Below are positions 61,490 to 64,000 of a DNA stretch of 64,000 nt, piece by piece. The stretch spans positions 620,001 to 684,000 of the forward strand of contig QJPP01000836.1 of the NCBI GenBank assembly GCA_003996215.1, written 5' to 3'. The DNA comes from Jaltomata sinuosa (Eukaryota > Streptophyta > Magnoliopsida > Solanales > Solanaceae). The first letter of the stretch is position 1, and the number at the start of each line of letters is the position of its first letter. Below the pieces are notes generated by a model that was not told the DNA's origin, searched no databases, and saw nothing but the letters and a program-made list of their open reading frames with translations. The position numbers were made by a program, and so were the translations under genes.

Positions 61490-61910
61490 TCTCGCCTCAC
61501 TCTCTCTTTTTCAATTTTTTTGTTTTGTTTCTCTCTCCGTCTCTTTCTTTCTCTCTTTTTTTCTTTCTGTTTTCTCTCTTTTTTCTTTTTTTCTTTCTGT
61601 TTCCTCTCTCTTTCTCTTTTTTTTTCTTTGTATTTAATACTTTTACCTCTTTCTCTTTCTTTTTTCTTTGTATTTAATACTTTTACCTCTTTCTCTTTTT
61701 TTTCTTTATATTTAATATTTTTATCTCCCTCTTTGTATTTTGTATTTTCACACTTCTCTTTCTCATTCTCGTTCTCTGTCTCTCTCCTTTTCTCTTTCAC
61801 TTTTTCTTTCCCTCGTTGTATTTTGTATTTTTATTTCTCTTTTTGTCTATCTTCCTTTTTATATTTTGTATTTTCACCCCCCCCCCCTCCTCTCTCTCTT
61901 TCTTCTTTTG
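61490..61910. repeat. Pyrimidine (C/T) tract
   Basis: About 400 bases of almost pure CT on the + strand with interspersed TTTGTATTTAATACTTTTAC units. The Phe/Ser-rich and Lys/Glu-rich open frames across it are artefacts of composition. Confidence 0.9.
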
Positions 61911-62350
61911 GATACAATTGTATCAACGAATACAAATATAATTCGTATCAATGAAATATAATTTGTATTCAATTATATCAACGAATACAAATACAATTCA
62001 TATTAACGAAATACAATTTGTATTCAATTGTATCAACGAATACAAATACAATTTGTAAGCGAAATACAATTTGTATTCAATTGTATCAACAAATTCAAAT
62101 ACAATTCGTATTAACAAATAGAAAACACTATTTGTATCAACGAATACAATTTCTCTTTATCTCCTCTTTGTATTATATATATTACAAATACAAATACAAT
62201 TCGTATTAATGAAGTACAATTTGTATTCAATTGTATCAACGAATACAAATGCAATTCGTATCAATAAATAGAAAATACAATTCGTATCAACGAATACAAT
62301 TTCTCTTTCTCTCCTCTTTCTATTATATACAAATACAAATATATCAATTG
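61911..62350. repeat. Tandem array with core AATACAAATACAATTCGTAT
   Basis: Irregular units of about 20-50 bases: GTATCAACGAATACAAATAC, AATTCGTAT and ATACAATTTGTATTCAATT. ATACAAAT words also occur outside the array at 59650-60150 in the same element, so the array has probably grown from its own sequence. Confidence 0.85.
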
Positions 62351-62834
62351 AAAATTGTATTTAGAGAAAAGGAGAGAAAGAGATGGAGAGAGGAAAAGAG
62401 GCAGCGAGAGGGAGGAAGAGGGAAGAGAGGCGAGCGAGATTGAGGAGAGAGGGAGGAGAGTGGCGAGAGAGAGAGATGAGAGAAGGAGATGCTATATACC
62501 AATAGTTTTGACTAATTGGCAAGGAGCGTAATTGATTAACCTATAGGCATGGAGCGTAATTAGGCATCTAATGTTGGTGTGTTATGTAATTTTTATTTTT
62601 TTTTTACTTTAAAAAATAGCTTATTTTACAAATAGAAAATAGCTCATTAAGTAGGTCCAAAACCAAAATAACCGAATTTGATAAATCAAAACCGAACCGA
62701 ACCGAAATTGAAAAAATCGAACCAAATTTAATTCGGTTTTTGGTACCCCTTTCGCATAATCGAAAACTAAAAATATTGAACCGAACTTTAAAAAATTGAA
62801 CCGAATAATCGAATGCCCAACCCTAGTGTAACAT

Positions 62835-63494
62835 GAAAATTTGAACAAACTCAATAATTTTTGTATAAATTATGTATTTATTTTAGAAAAGCTAGTAATA
62901 TAAATATATCTTATTTGTGAACCCACTTACAAGGGTGAATGAATTAAGGGTGACAAAAAGGTTTCAAATTTAAGTTGTAGTGACTTAAGTTATTTTAATT
63001 GAGTAGAGGTAACAAAAATTAGATTAGGAATTAATGGGTTTTGACTCATTTTCTGAGTTGCCCTCAAGTTTTTATTTTTACACTTTGACCCATGGGACCC
63101 ATTCCCCTTTTGGGAGAATTAAATAAAACCCTAATTACCTAAAATGGGAGGGGGGAAAAAGGACCGCCTCCCCTTCTTTTTGCTTCTCTTCCTCGCGCCA
63201 TTTTCAGAGCATTCTCCATTGTTGTTGCTGTTGTTGTCTTCTTCTTCATCATCATCATCATCATCTCTCTTCTTCTTCATCATCATCATCTTCTTTTTCT
63301 TCTACTCCCCTGCCCTCCATTGTTGTTGTTGCTGCTGCCACAACTGCTGGTACTGGACCAAAATTTTGGACCAAATTTGTTCGTAATCACTGGGCATTGC
63401 TTCATAGGTGATTTTGGTAAGTAAAAATAATGATTTTTAGTTCAATTTCTCATCTGGGTATATCTGCTGTTTTTCTGCAATTTTCAGTAGCGTA
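62835..63494. other. Intergenic; leader-like region with CAT/CTT microsatellites
   Basis: Contains (CAT)n and (CTT)n runs at 63235-63305. The 80-codon frame at 63144-63386 is Ser/Leu-rich only because of them. A 5' leader of a gene lying beyond the window is possible but not shown. Confidence 0.4.
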
Positions 63495-64000
63495 TCCAAC
63501 AGATGACCCATCTGTTGCAATAAATGATCTATCTGTTGGATTCATGTTACATCAGTTGAATCCAACAGATAGATCATCTATTGCAACAGATGACCTATCT
63601 GTTGGATCAAGCTACTGGTTCTGAACATAAATCCAACAGGTAAGTCATCTGTTGCAACATATGAGTGGTCTGTTGCAACTGATGAATTATCTGTTGCAAC
63701 ATATGAACTATCTGTTGGATCAAGCTACTGGTTCTAAACATGAATCCAACAGGTAAGTCATATGTTGCAATTGATAACTCATCTGTTGCAGCAGATGACT
63801 TACCTGTTGGATTCATATTACATTAGCTGGCAAAGTTGGTTCAGAACCAGAAGCTTAATCAAACAGATAAGTCATCTGCTGCAACAGATGAGTTATATGA
63901 TGCAACAGATGAGTTATATGATGCAACAGATGAGTTATCTGTTATAGCATATGACTTACCTGTTGGATTCATGTTCAGAACCAGTAGCTTGATCCAACAG
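63495..64000. repeat. Array of palindromic TCTGTTGCAACAGATGA units, continues past the window
   Basis: About fifteen units combine ATCTGTTGCAACAGATGA (self-complementary), AATCCAACAGATAAGTC and its complement GACTTACCTGTTGGATT. They are arranged in both directions with GAACCAGTAGCTTGATC linkers. The array reaches the last base of the window. Confidence 0.88.

Larger units (their letters stand above)
59207..62825. mobile_element. Non-autonomous hAT-like DNA transposon, 3.6 kb
   Basis: Terminal repeats TAGGGGTGGGCAT (59207-59219) and ATGCCCAACCCTA (62813-62825) match with one change. The flanks GTGTAACA (59199-59206 and 62826-62833) are an exact 8-base target duplication, the hAT hallmark. Subterminal regions of about 200 bases on each side are rich in TTCGGTT/AACCGAA, in inverted orientation. 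No transposase is visible. Inside are a captured gene fragment (60093-60543), a pyrimidine tract (61490-61910) and a tandem array (61911-62350). Confidence 0.85.

Noticed and set aside
61420..61954. Long Lys/Glu-rich (minus) and Phe/Ser-rich (plus) frames
   Set aside because: A pure C/T tract gives open frames on both strands by composition alone.
59199..62834. Nine-base target duplication GTGTAACAT, which would mean a Mutator-like element
   Set aside because: Moving one base inward gives an 8-base duplication and termini starting TAGGG on both sides, which fits hAT better; the ninth base match is explained by the shared T.
63144..63386. Leu/Ser-rich 80-codon frame resembling a signal peptide
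   Set aside because: It is produced by CTT and CAT microsatellites; no conserved segment follows.

Overview
The window is nuclear DNA from a flowering plant. The evidence is a seven-exon receptor kinase gene with GT-AG introns, many long-terminal-repeat (LTR) retrotransposons primed by initiator-Met tRNA, and plant DNA transposons. LTRs that begin TGTCACGACCC, and the styles of the small repeats, suggest a solanaceous plant (tomato/potato/pepper/tobacco group). That family call is inference; I cannot name the genus.

Only one gene looks clearly functional: a G-type lectin S-receptor-like serine/threonine kinase on the + strand at 45788-49054. Its seven exons join into an 823-codon frame with every kinase catalytic motif present. 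Just upstream (44740-45000) is a truncated duplicate of its promoter and start codon.

Most of the rest is nested transposons. I use local labels for four LTR families. Family A has LTRs of about 2.5 or 3.3 kb and a non-coding interior. It occupies 222-7570 (minus strand), 7571-8071 (fragment), 9646-23455 (a plus-strand LTR-interior-LTR-interior-LTR array) and 16776-20104 (an opposite-strand solo LTR inside that array). Family B (Ty3/gypsy with gag remnants) gives a complete but pol-less element at 32439-39725 with target duplication TTAAA, and a solo LTR at 53260-55168 with CTGAT. Family C LTR pieces are at 8895-9645 plus 23461-23687, 27005-27926 and about 51000-56672; they are the targets into which A, B and D inserted. 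Family D LTRs are at 27927-30649 and about 41900-43539. A decayed Ty1/copia element (32337-32438 plus 39726-41073) was split exactly by the family B insertion.

Between these are: a 1.78-kb inverted repeat (25224-27004) with a 13-base loop, carrying two decayed coding segments per arm and, at its left edge, a possible two-exon 92-residue gene; a Stowaway-like MITE; a 29-bp-TIR MITE after the kinase gene; and a 3.6-kb non-autonomous hAT-like transposon (59207-62825) with a captured, frameshifted gene fragment. The last 500 bases are an array of palindromic TCTGTTGCAACAGATGA-type units running off the window.

The most striking pattern is that LTRs of all four families carry, within roughly the first 70-900 bases from the LTR 5' end, a dense cluster of short GC-rich palindromes. 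The motif differs by family: CCGCTATAGCGG in A, CCACGGTCCGTGG in B, CGCTAYRRCG-like in C and AGCGCTATAGCGCT in D.
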